From the NCBI RefSeq assembly GCF_951801035.1, contig NZ_CATOKT010000004.1: 64,000 nt of DNA; one strand, given 5' to 3'. A program made the translations under genes and the position numbers. Below the pieces are notes generated by a model. It was not told the origin of the DNA and did no database searches. It saw only the letters and a program-made list of their open reading frames with translations. The stretch comes from Adlercreutzia sp910585575 (GTDB taxonomy: Bacteria > Actinomycetota > Coriobacteriia > Coriobacteriales > Eggerthellaceae). Within the stretch, counting starts at the first letter, position 1, and each line of letters opens with the position of its first letter. Below are positions 8,055-14,404 of this stretch, in pieces.

Positions 8055-9047
8055 CTACGCGCGGCCCAGGCTCTTCTCGTGGCGGGCGCGGGCCTCGTCG
8101 CTGTAGCGCTGCTGGTAGCGCACGTCCACCAGCTCGGCCACGATGGCGATGGCCAGCTCGGCCGGGGTTTTCGCGCCGAACTTCAGGCCGATGGGGCGCT
8201 TCACGCGGTCCCAGTCCGCCTCGGTAATGCCGGCGTTGATGACCAGGTCGTGCACCGTGGAGTTCTTGCCCGCGCAGCCCATCATACCCACATAGTGCAC
8301 ACCGTTCTGCAGCGCCCAAATGCAGCTTTCCGGGTCGAACATGTGGCCGCGCGTCAGCACGCACACGTAATCTTCGGGACGCGCCGGCATGTTGGGCAGC
8401 TCGCTGAAGTTGCCGCCGTGCAGCATGATGCGCTCGGCCTTCGGGAAGCGCTCCTCGTTCAGGAAGGCCGGGTCGTAGTCCACCGCAATCACATGGAAGC
8501 CCACGTGATCGGCCAACGAAGCCACTTCCACGGCCGCATCGGACGCGCCCAGCAACCACACGCGCACCTTGCCGAACAAGGGCTCGCTGGCCCAGGTGAG
8601 ACCATCGAACTGATCGTTGTGCATGGAAGGACCGCGGGTGACGTCCTTTGCCTGGAACACATCGCGGGGGCTGAGCTCGCGCGAGGCGACGATTTCCTTC
8701 GCGTCATTGCAGAAGAACACGAGCGACTGCCCGTCGGCCGAGCCCTGCTCGCCGTACTTCTTCGTCACTTCGTTGTCCACGTTGCCCACAGCCGCCGCAG
8801 GGTCGTACACCACCTTGAAGCCGAGCCACGCCAAATCGCCCTCGTCCATAGCCTGCAGGGCACGCTCAAAGGTGGGAATGTCAGCTTCAGTGAGAGACGC
8901 AGCGATAGCCGCAAGCGCCTCGGGCCCAATGTGGGGATCGCCCGCCGTCGCCTCTTCCGAAAACGCCGGGACGTCTTCCACCGTAATGGTCGGGGTCTTC
9001 CCCGTCTTCAAATCCTCAATAACTGCTTCAATAACTTCACGCTTCAT
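8055..9047 (-). CDS. XdhC-family molybdoenzyme maturation protein
   Basis: The 330-residue protein has the layout of XdhC/CoxI proteins. An N-terminal region contains SLVFFCNDAKE. A C-terminal Rossmann-like XdhC_C domain starts near residue 175 (VRVWLLGASDAAVEVASLA) and includes YVCVLTRGHMFDPE and GMMGCAGKN. The family binds molybdenum cofactor and helps insert its sulfurated form into xanthine dehydrogenase-type enzymes. Variants act in selenium-dependent hydroxylases. No molybdenum hydroxylase is encoded in this window. The gene follows purN by 9 nt and so is probably co-transcribed with purine genes, a hint of a link to purine or hypoxanthine metabolism. The start has AAAGGA 5 nt upstream. 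Confidence 0.82.
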   Translation of the reverse strand: MKREVIEAVIEDLKTGKTPTITVEDVPAFSEEATAGDPHIGPEALAAIAASLTEADIPTFERALQAMDEGDLAWLGFKVVYDPAAAVGNVDNEVTKKYGEQGSADGQSLVFFCNDAKEIVASRELSPRDVFQAKDVTRGPSMHNDQFDGLTWASEPLFGKVRVWLLGASDAAVEVASLADHVGFHVIAVDYDPAFLNEERFPKAERIMLHGGNFSELPNMPARPEDYVCVLTRGHMFDPESCIWALQNGVHYVGMMGCAGKNSTVHDLVINAGITEADWDRVKRPIGLKFGAKTPAELAIAIVAELVDVRYQQRYSDEARARHEKSLGRA

Positions 9048-9056
9048 GAAAGTCCT

Positions 9057-9671
9057 TTACTCGCTGATGTGAATAATGCGGCGCTCGTCCATGGTCATGC
9101 GACCTTCGGCAATGGCCCGCAGAACGTTCGGGTAGATGACGTGTTCCACCTCGTGGATGCGCGTCTCCAGCGTATCGATGGTATCGCCCTCCAGCACCGG
9201 TACCGCCTGCTGGGCCACAATCGGTCCCTTGTCGTAATCTTCGTTGGCCAGGTGCACCGTCACGCCCGTCACCTTCACGCCCGCGTCCCAGGCGTCCTGA
9301 ATGGCGTGCGCCCCCTTAAACGCCGGCAGCAGCGCCGGGTGCAGGTTCAGCACATGGTCGGGGAAGGCGTCGAGCACCACCGGGGTAAGTTTGCGCATGT
9401 AGCCGGCCATGACTAGGTACTCCGCGCCCGCTTCCTTCATGAGGGCGGCAATACGGGCGTCGGCAGCCTCGCGATCTTCATAGCAGCTGCGGTCGAACAC
9501 GGTAACGGGGATGCCGGCCGCCTGCGCTCGCTCGATGCCGTAGGCGTCGGGACGCGACGACAGCACGTGCACGATTTCTACGGGCAGCCCCGCCGCAATT
9601 TCGTCGATAATGGCCTGCAGGTTCGTGCCGCTGCCGGACAGCAGCACGCCAATCTTCAGCTTTTCGGTCAT
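9057..9671 (-). CDS. purN: Phosphoribosylglycinamide formyltransferase (GART)
   Basis: The 204-residue protein has the usual PurN length and motifs: KIGVLLSGSGTNLQAIID at the N-terminus, the formyl-folate site around YLVMAGYMRKLT, catalytic NLHPALLPAFKGAHA, and GVTVHLANEDYDKGPI. It uses 10-formyl-THF to make formyl-GAR, the third step of purine synthesis. It lies downstream of purM on the same strand but is separated from it by 238 bp of repeats. In many bacteria the two genes overlap or are adjacent. Confidence 0.96.
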   Translation of the reverse strand: MTEKLKIGVLLSGSGTNLQAIIDEIAAGLPVEIVHVLSSRPDAYGIERAQAAGIPVTVFDRSCYEDREAADARIAALMKEAGAEYLVMAGYMRKLTPVVLDAFPDHVLNLHPALLPAFKGAHAIQDAWDAGVKVTGVTVHLANEDYDKGPIVAQQAVPVLEGDTIDTLETRIHEVEHVIYPNVLRAIAEGRMTMDERRIIHISE

Positions 9672-9684
9672 GCGACCCCTTCCT

Positions 9685-9874
9685 TTGGCTGCGGAATGCC
9701 GATTTTGGAACCCTCGCTTGCGAACTCAATACATTAGTGGCTCTTTTGGCTGCGAAAGCACGGTTTTGGAACGCCTGCATCGCCCAATCGCTAGCGAGAG
9801 CCTCTTTTTGGCTGCAAAACGTCGGATTTGGAACCAGATTCGCGGCTCCGCGTTCCAAAATCGGCATTCCGCAG
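9685..9874. repeat. Cluster of ~61-bp repeats between purM and purN
   Basis: Three direct copies of a core like TTTGGCTGCGRAA-N5-TTTTGGAACC start at about 9685, 9746 and 9808, spaced 61-62 bp. A fourth, inverted copy occupies 9852-9874. It matches the first copy exactly over 23 bases (9689-9711), so a transcript could fold into a long stem. No reading frame is present. The 238-bp purM-purN gap holds nothing else recognisable. Confidence 0.75.
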
Positions 9875-9909
9875 TCATTTCGAAGCCCTGCGCCACGAAA
9901 AGGCTCCTC

Positions 9910-10986
9910 CTACGCGAACAGCGCTCCCTCGTTGGTGTACTGCACGTCGCCCTGACCGGCCACGATGCGACCCACGCGGAACGTGCGCTCGCCCGCAGCC
10001 GCCAAAGAGGCCTCCACGGCCTCGGCCGCGGCCGGATCCACGATAAGCACCATGCCCAGGCCCATGTTGAACGTCTTCAGCGCCTCCGCCTCGGACAAGT
10101 GCGCCTGCTCGCAGGCAAAGCGCACCACGGGCGGAATGGGCCAGGAGCCCAAGTCCACCTCGGCGTTCACGCCCGCGGGCAGGGCGCGGTTCAGATTCTC
10201 GGTGATGCCGCCGCCGGTGATGTGGGCCAGGGCGCGAATGCCGCCGGGCACTTCCTCCATGACCGCGCGCACGGGCTTGACGTAGATGCGCGTGGGCGTA
10301 AGCAGGGCCTCCAGGATGCTCTGGCCACCCAGATCCTCGCGGGCCTCGCGCAGCTCTTCCTCGGAGCGGTCGCCGATGCATACCTTGCGGGCCAACGAGT
10401 AGCCGTTGGAGTGCAGGCCAGACGACGCCAGACCGATAAGCACGTCCCCCTCGCGCACCGCCTGGGGATCGAGCATCTTCGGACGGTCGACAATGCCCAC
10501 GCAGAAGCCGGACAGATCGTAGTCGTCCGGGTCCATGACGCCCGGGTGCTCGGCCATCTCGCCGCCGATAAGGGCGCAACCAGACTGGCGGCAGCCCTCG
10601 CCGATACCCCCCACAATGTTGGCCATGGCCTGGGAATCCAGCTTGCCCACGGCCACGTAGTCCAGGAAGAACAGGGGCTCGGCGCCCGTGGCCAGAATGT
10701 CGTTCACGCACATGGCCACCAGGTCGATGCCCACGGTGTCGTGCACACCCAGACGCTGGGCCACCTTGAGCTTCGTGCCCACGCCGTCGGTGCCGGACAC
10801 CAGCAGCGGGTCGTCCATAGCCTTGGCCGCCGCAATGGAGAACAGGCCGCCGAAGCCGCCAATGTCGCCCACTACCTCGGGACGATAGGTGGAGTGCACC
10901 GTGTCCTTGATGGCGTCGACGGCGCGGGCGCCCTCGACGATATCGACGCCGGCCTCGGCATAGGTGACGCTGGTCTGGTTTTCCAT
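9910..10986 (-). CDS. purM: Phosphoribosylformylglycinamidine cyclo-ligase (AIR synthetase)
   Basis: The 358-residue protein has standard PurM length and motifs: TYAEAGVDIVEG at the start, GDIGGFGGLFSI, the ATP-site stretch LLVSGTDGVGTKLKVA, DLVAMCVNDILATGAEPLFF, and ALIGGEMAEHPGV. It converts FGAM to AIR with ATP. MENQTS at 10986 is chosen as start because GAAAGGA lies 5 nt upstream. An in-frame ATG six codons earlier lacks a site. It heads the probable purM-purN-xdhC transcript. Confidence 0.96.
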   Translation of the reverse strand: MENQTSVTYAEAGVDIVEGARAVDAIKDTVHSTYRPEVVGDIGGFGGLFSIAAAKAMDDPLLVSGTDGVGTKLKVAQRLGVHDTVGIDLVAMCVNDILATGAEPLFFLDYVAVGKLDSQAMANIVGGIGEGCRQSGCALIGGEMAEHPGVMDPDDYDLSGFCVGIVDRPKMLDPQAVREGDVLIGLASSGLHSNGYSLARKVCIGDRSEEELREAREDLGGQSILEALLTPTRIYVKPVRAVMEEVPGGIRALAHITGGGITENLNRALPAGVNAEVDLGSWPIPPVVRFACEQAHLSEAEALKTFNMGLGMVLIVDPAAAEAVEASLAAAGERTFRVGRIVAGQGDVQYTNEGALFA

Positions 10987-11064
10987 GGGGTTCCTTTCCA
11001 TAGAGGAGGGGCCTTGACGGGCCGGCACCGGCGGCACCGGCCCAATAACATTACTGCTGCAGGA

Positions 11065-11091
11065 GCGCACCCGCCCTGCGGCGGGGCGCGC
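11065..11091. other. GC-rich stem-loop between the sortase and purM genes
   Basis: Arms GCGCACCCGCC and GGCGGGGCGCG with a CTGC loop form an 11-bp stem containing wobble pairs. No U-tract follows on either strand. It could end sortase transcription weakly. Confidence 0.35.
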
Positions 11092-11093
11092 GG

Positions 11094-11999
11094 CTATTCG
11101 ACGCGCTCATCAGAGGCATCGGCGATCTTGTCCACGGTCTTATCCTTTACCTTTTCGCCGCTGTACTCACCCGTGCCCACATATTGCGCGGGAACGAACT
11201 CGGCGATGTCGGCAAAAGTAATGTAGCGCCACGTGTTATCGGCACCATCGCAGGTGCAGAAGCCGAACAGCTTCGTGGCGTCGGGCACGGTATCGGAAGT
11301 GTCCGGATCGGCCGTCACCACGGAATTGTCGATAAGCCACTGCTTGAATTCCGCGAACTCAGCGTCGGTGGCGTAATTGGGCGTGGCGATGGAAGCGTGG
11401 GTCATGGGGACGTGCTCCACCGCAAAGGTTTCCAAGCGGTAGTTACCGTCGGGCGTGAGCAGGTAAATGGTGCGGTGCTTGTTGAACACCTCGCTTTCGC
11501 GGAACTCAGCGAAGGGAGCGAACATGGAGCCGTTGCGCATGTGGTGGCCGTAGAGGATGTTCACCTCGTCGGAGAAGTCGCCGCTGTTCTCGCCCGAGAG
11601 CATGATAGAGCCGTATTCGGCGCCGAACTTGCCCTCGCCCAGGCTGAAGTTATGATGCAGGTAGTACTCGCTATCGCCCTCTTTATGGGCCACCGGGTAG
11701 TTGATGACCGTGCCGGGCACGTACACCCAAGCCACCACGTCGGGGTTGATTTCACGCAGGGCATCCCAATCGACCACAAGATCGGCCAAGGTTTTGCCCT
11801 CGGGGTCGGGAAAGGCGCGCTCGGAAATCTGATCGTAATCGTGTTGGCCCTGCCAGTAGGTGTAGAACAGGTACCCCAGCGTGCCCAGCGATCCGATGAG
11901 CACGATAAGGGCGAGCCAGAACACGATGCGCCACAGCAGGCCGCCTTTTTTCTTCTTCTTTTTCTTTTCCTCCGCCGTGGAGGCCGGGCTCTCAGCCAT
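11094..11999 (-). CDS. Class B sortase
   Basis: The 301-residue protein has a short cytoplasmic N-terminus with seven consecutive lysines (12-18), one membrane segment (about 21-46), and a SrtB-type sortase domain. Catalytic residues by motif are His152 in NILYGHHM, Cys250 in LFGFCTC and Arg258 in NTWRYI. The spacing and the SrtB-like VDWDALREINPDVVAWVYVPGT segment place it in class B rather than A or C. Such enzymes join surface proteins to peptidoglycan or build pili. No dedicated substrate gene is adjacent. The only LPXTG protein in the window is the giant adhesin at the right end. The start at 11999 has GGGGAGAACCT upstream. Confidence 0.92.
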   Translation of the reverse strand: MAESPASTAEEKKKKKKKGGLLWRIVFWLALIVLIGSLGTLGYLFYTYWQGQHDYDQISERAFPDPEGKTLADLVVDWDALREINPDVVAWVYVPGTVINYPVAHKEGDSEYYLHHNFSLGEGKFGAEYGSIMLSGENSGDFSDEVNILYGHHMRNGSMFAPFAEFRESEVFNKHRTIYLLTPDGNYRLETFAVEHVPMTHASIATPNYATDAEFAEFKQWLIDNSVVTADPDTSDTVPDATKLFGFCTCDGADNTWRYITFADIAEFVPAQYVGTGEYSGEKVKDKTVDKIADASDERVE

Positions 12000-12096
12000 A
12001 GGTTCTCCCCTTGCTCTCTCACAACTTTGAACGAGCGGGCGGGCCTCCCCCGGCCGGCGCCCGCGCAAGACGGCGGTTTCCCCGCGCCGCCTCAAA

Positions 12097-12122
12097 TGAA
12101 AAAAGCCCCCCGAAGGGGGCCG
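12097..12122 (-). terminator. Intrinsic terminator of the small membrane protein gene
   Basis: On the minus strand GGCCCCCTTCGGGGGGC is followed by TTTTTT, starting 10 nt after the small gene's stop codon. Confidence 0.9.
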
Positions 12123-12131
12123 GGTTACCGT

Positions 12132-12248
12132 TTATTTCTTCATCTCGTCCATGAAGCCCTTGGCGATGAACACCACGATGACGATAACGATGATGGCCAC
12201 AACAGCCCAGATGGCCTCCATAGGCACCTGAAAACCGAACAATTCCAT
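12132..12248 (-). CDS. Small single-pass membrane protein, 38 residues
   Basis: The product is MELFGFQVPM followed by EAIWAVVAIIVIVIVVFIAKG and FMDEMKK: one strongly hydrophobic helix (about 12-31) with a short charged tail. No family is recognised. Support for a real gene is unusually complete for its size. AGAAGGAG lies 5 nt before the ATG. A TTGCGA-N17-TACTAT promoter lies about 60 nt upstream, and an intrinsic terminator follows at once. It is therefore monocistronic, between pap and the sortase. It could be a small regulatory or structural membrane peptide; no toxin-type features are evident. Confidence 0.75.
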   Translation of the reverse strand: MELFGFQVPMEAIWAVVAIIVIVIVVFIAKGFMDEMKK

Positions 12249-12308
12249 GAGGACTCCTTCTAATGCAACGGGCGCATTTCGCCCGCGGACGTGCTTGATG
12301 TTGGGTTC

Positions 12309-12337
12309 ATAGTACCCCGAACACCCCCATTTCGCAA
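12309..12337 (-). promoter_or_regulatory. Sigma70-type promoter of the small membrane protein gene
   Basis: On the minus strand TTGCGA and TACTAT are separated by exactly 17 nt. The predicted leader of about 55 nt includes a small GGGCG/CGCCC hairpin before the ribosome site. Confidence 0.7.
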
Positions 12338-12437
12338 GGGAGGGAACCCCTCGTCGGCAGACGGAAACCAAACGGAAAGGCGCCCGTGCGGGCGGCGGCG
12401 CCGGCAGCAAAGCCACGGCCGCGGACGCGCCTCGCCC

Positions 12438-14225
12438 TTACTGCAGCGGCGCCTCGCCCAGGCGTTTCTCCAAAGCCTCCACGATGATGCGCAGCGCCTT
12501 GAGGCGCGCGTACTTCTTGTCGTCGGATTCCAGCACAATCCACGGCGCGAAGGTGGTGGAGGTCAGGCGGAACATGTCGTCGATAGCAGCCTTGTACTGA
12601 GGGTACTTCTCGCGGTTGCGCCAGTCGTCCTCGGTGATCTTCCACTGCTTGTTCGGATCGATCTCGCGATCTTGGAAACGGTGCAGCTGCTCCTCCGGGC
12701 TCACGTCTACCCAGAACTTCAGCAGGATGGCGCCCCAGTCCACCAGATCGTGCTCGAACTCATTGATCTCGTCGTAAGCCCGCGACCATTCCGCCGGCGT
12801 GGCGAAGCCCTCCACGCGCTCCACCAGCACGCGCCCGTACCAGCTGCGGTCGTACATGCCCACGTGACCCGCCTTGGGCAGACGCGTCCAGTAGCGCCAC
12901 AGGAAGGGATGGGCCAGCTCGGGCTTGGTGGGTGCCGGGCTCGGATAGATGTTGTAGGCGCGGGCATCGAGGGCCTGGGCCACGCGCTTGATGTTGCCGC
13001 CCTTGCCCGCGGCGTCCCAGCCCTCATACATGAGGATGAGGGGCACGCGCTTCTGGTACATGATGTTCTCCAAGCGGAACAGACGCGCTTGGAGGGCCTT
13101 CAGCGTGTGCTTGTACTCCTCGGGAGGGCAGGCCAGGCTGTGGTCGATGGTGTCCACCTGCGGGTAGTCCGGCACGATGGCGAAGCGCGAGCTGCGCGGT
13201 GCTAAGTCGTGGGCCGCGGCGGCCTGGGCCTGGGCACGGGCCAACGCCGCACCGGTCAGCAGGCCGCGCCCGGGTAGCGGGGCGGCGGCAGCGGCTGCGG
13301 CGGCTGCGGAAGCCTCCCCGGCCATGGGGACGCCGGTGGCGGGAGCCGCGGGAGACAGGGGCGCTGCGGACGCAGCAGCCTCGGCCACCGCCTCCTCAGC
13401 TAGCGCCTCGGCCTCGGCCTGCTGCACGGCGAAGGAGCTGCGCAGCACGTCGTCGGCCTCCTTGCGCTTGAGCGCTCCCTCCAGCGCGTTCACCAGCGTG
13501 CGCGCAATGGTCAGGTTCGAGCGGCGCTTGTCCTCGCCGTTCAACAGCACCCAGGGGGCAAAGGGGTAGTCGCTGCGCTCCAGCAGACGGTCATAGAGCT
13601 CATAGGCCGCCTCGTAGCCATGGTGGCTGTGCAGCTTCTTGTCAGTGACGCGCCAGCGGGTGACGGGGTCGTCGTGCAGGCGGCGCAAACGCTCCACCTG
13701 CGCTTCCTTCGTCATATGCACGAAGAACTTCACCACCACGTAGCCGTCGGCCGTCAGCTGCTGCTCGAAATCGTGAATGGAGTCCAGGTAGTGGCGCTCG
13801 TCCTCCTTCGGCAGCAAAAGCTTGGCCGGCGCGTTGTACAGCATGTTCTGGATAACCGCCGAGTACCAGCCGCGATCGTAGAAGGTAATGGAGTTGCGCT
13901 CGCCCAGAGCCTTCCAGAAATCCTGCATGATGGGATAGTAGCCCGTCACGCCGCTTTCGCGCCCCGGGAACTCGCGGGCCTCCTCCGGGTCTAGATCGAG
14001 CCCCACGTACACCCCGGTGGAGCGCGCATCCAAGTTGTACATCAAATCCGAGATGCGGCTGCCCTTGCCGGCACCGTTCCATCCCTCGAACAGCACCACC
14101 AGGCCCACGCCGGCGTTGTGCGCCTGCTGCTGCAGCACCACCAGTTTCGCAATAAGCTCGTCGTGCTGGGCCTTGTAAGCGGCCTTCTTCATCTTCTTCT
14201 TGCCGAAATCCACGGTCTCCAGCAT
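12438..14225 (-). CDS. pap: Polyphosphate:AMP phosphotransferase (tandem PPK2)
   Basis: The 595-residue protein carries two PPK2 domains, the form that phosphorylates AMP to ADP with polyphosphate (class II PPK2). The first (about 15-240) has GWNGAGKG at 48-55 and TFYDRGWYS. The second (about 365-590) has YEGWDAAGKGGNIKR and GMYDRSWYGRVLVERVEG, the better preserved catalytic set. An Ala-rich linker of about 100 residues joins them and includes runs of eight or more alanines. In known two-domain PAP enzymes one domain is degenerate, and here too the first departs more from the consensus. The gene lies 179 nt downstream of ppk1, so polyphosphate synthesis and use are encoded together. Confidence 0.92.
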   Translation of the reverse strand: MLETVDFGKKKMKKAAYKAQHDELIAKLVVLQQQAHNAGVGLVVLFEGWNGAGKGSRISDLMYNLDARSTGVYVGLDLDPEEAREFPGRESGVTGYYPIMQDFWKALGERNSITFYDRGWYSAVIQNMLYNAPAKLLLPKEDERHYLDSIHDFEQQLTADGYVVVKFFVHMTKEAQVERLRRLHDDPVTRWRVTDKKLHSHHGYEAAYELYDRLLERSDYPFAPWVLLNGEDKRRSNLTIARTLVNALEGALKRKEADDVLRSSFAVQQAEAEALAEEAVAEAAASAAPLSPAAPATGVPMAGEASAAAAAAAAAPLPGRGLLTGAALARAQAQAAAAHDLAPRSSRFAIVPDYPQVDTIDHSLACPPEEYKHTLKALQARLFRLENIMYQKRVPLILMYEGWDAAGKGGNIKRVAQALDARAYNIYPSPAPTKPELAHPFLWRYWTRLPKAGHVGMYDRSWYGRVLVERVEGFATPAEWSRAYDEINEFEHDLVDWGAILLKFWVDVSPEEQLHRFQDREIDPNKQWKITEDDWRNREKYPQYKAAIDDMFRLTSTTFAPWIVLESDDKKYARLKALRIIVEALEKRLGEAPLQ

Positions 14226-14260
14226 GGATCTCTCCTTCTTCTCCGAAACTCGTCCGTATT

Positions 14261-14312
14261 CATGCGGGCGCCTTCACCCGTTCATCCGCGACCATGCGGG
14301 CGCCTTCGCCCG
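14261..14312. repeat. Short direct repeat with hairpin between ppk1 and pap
   Basis: CATGCGGGCGCCTTC-CCCG occurs twice (14261-14280 and 14293-14312). The second copy contains the perfect stem CGGGCG-CCTT-CGCCCG. No U-tract follows, so its role is unclear. Confidence 0.45.
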
Positions 14313-14404
14313 CGAGTGCCCGCAGGCACCGTCGTCCGCACGGTCCCCCACGGGCCATGCGGACCTGCTCCCCTGCGCTCCGTCGCCCTCGCTCGCGCGC
14401 CGTC

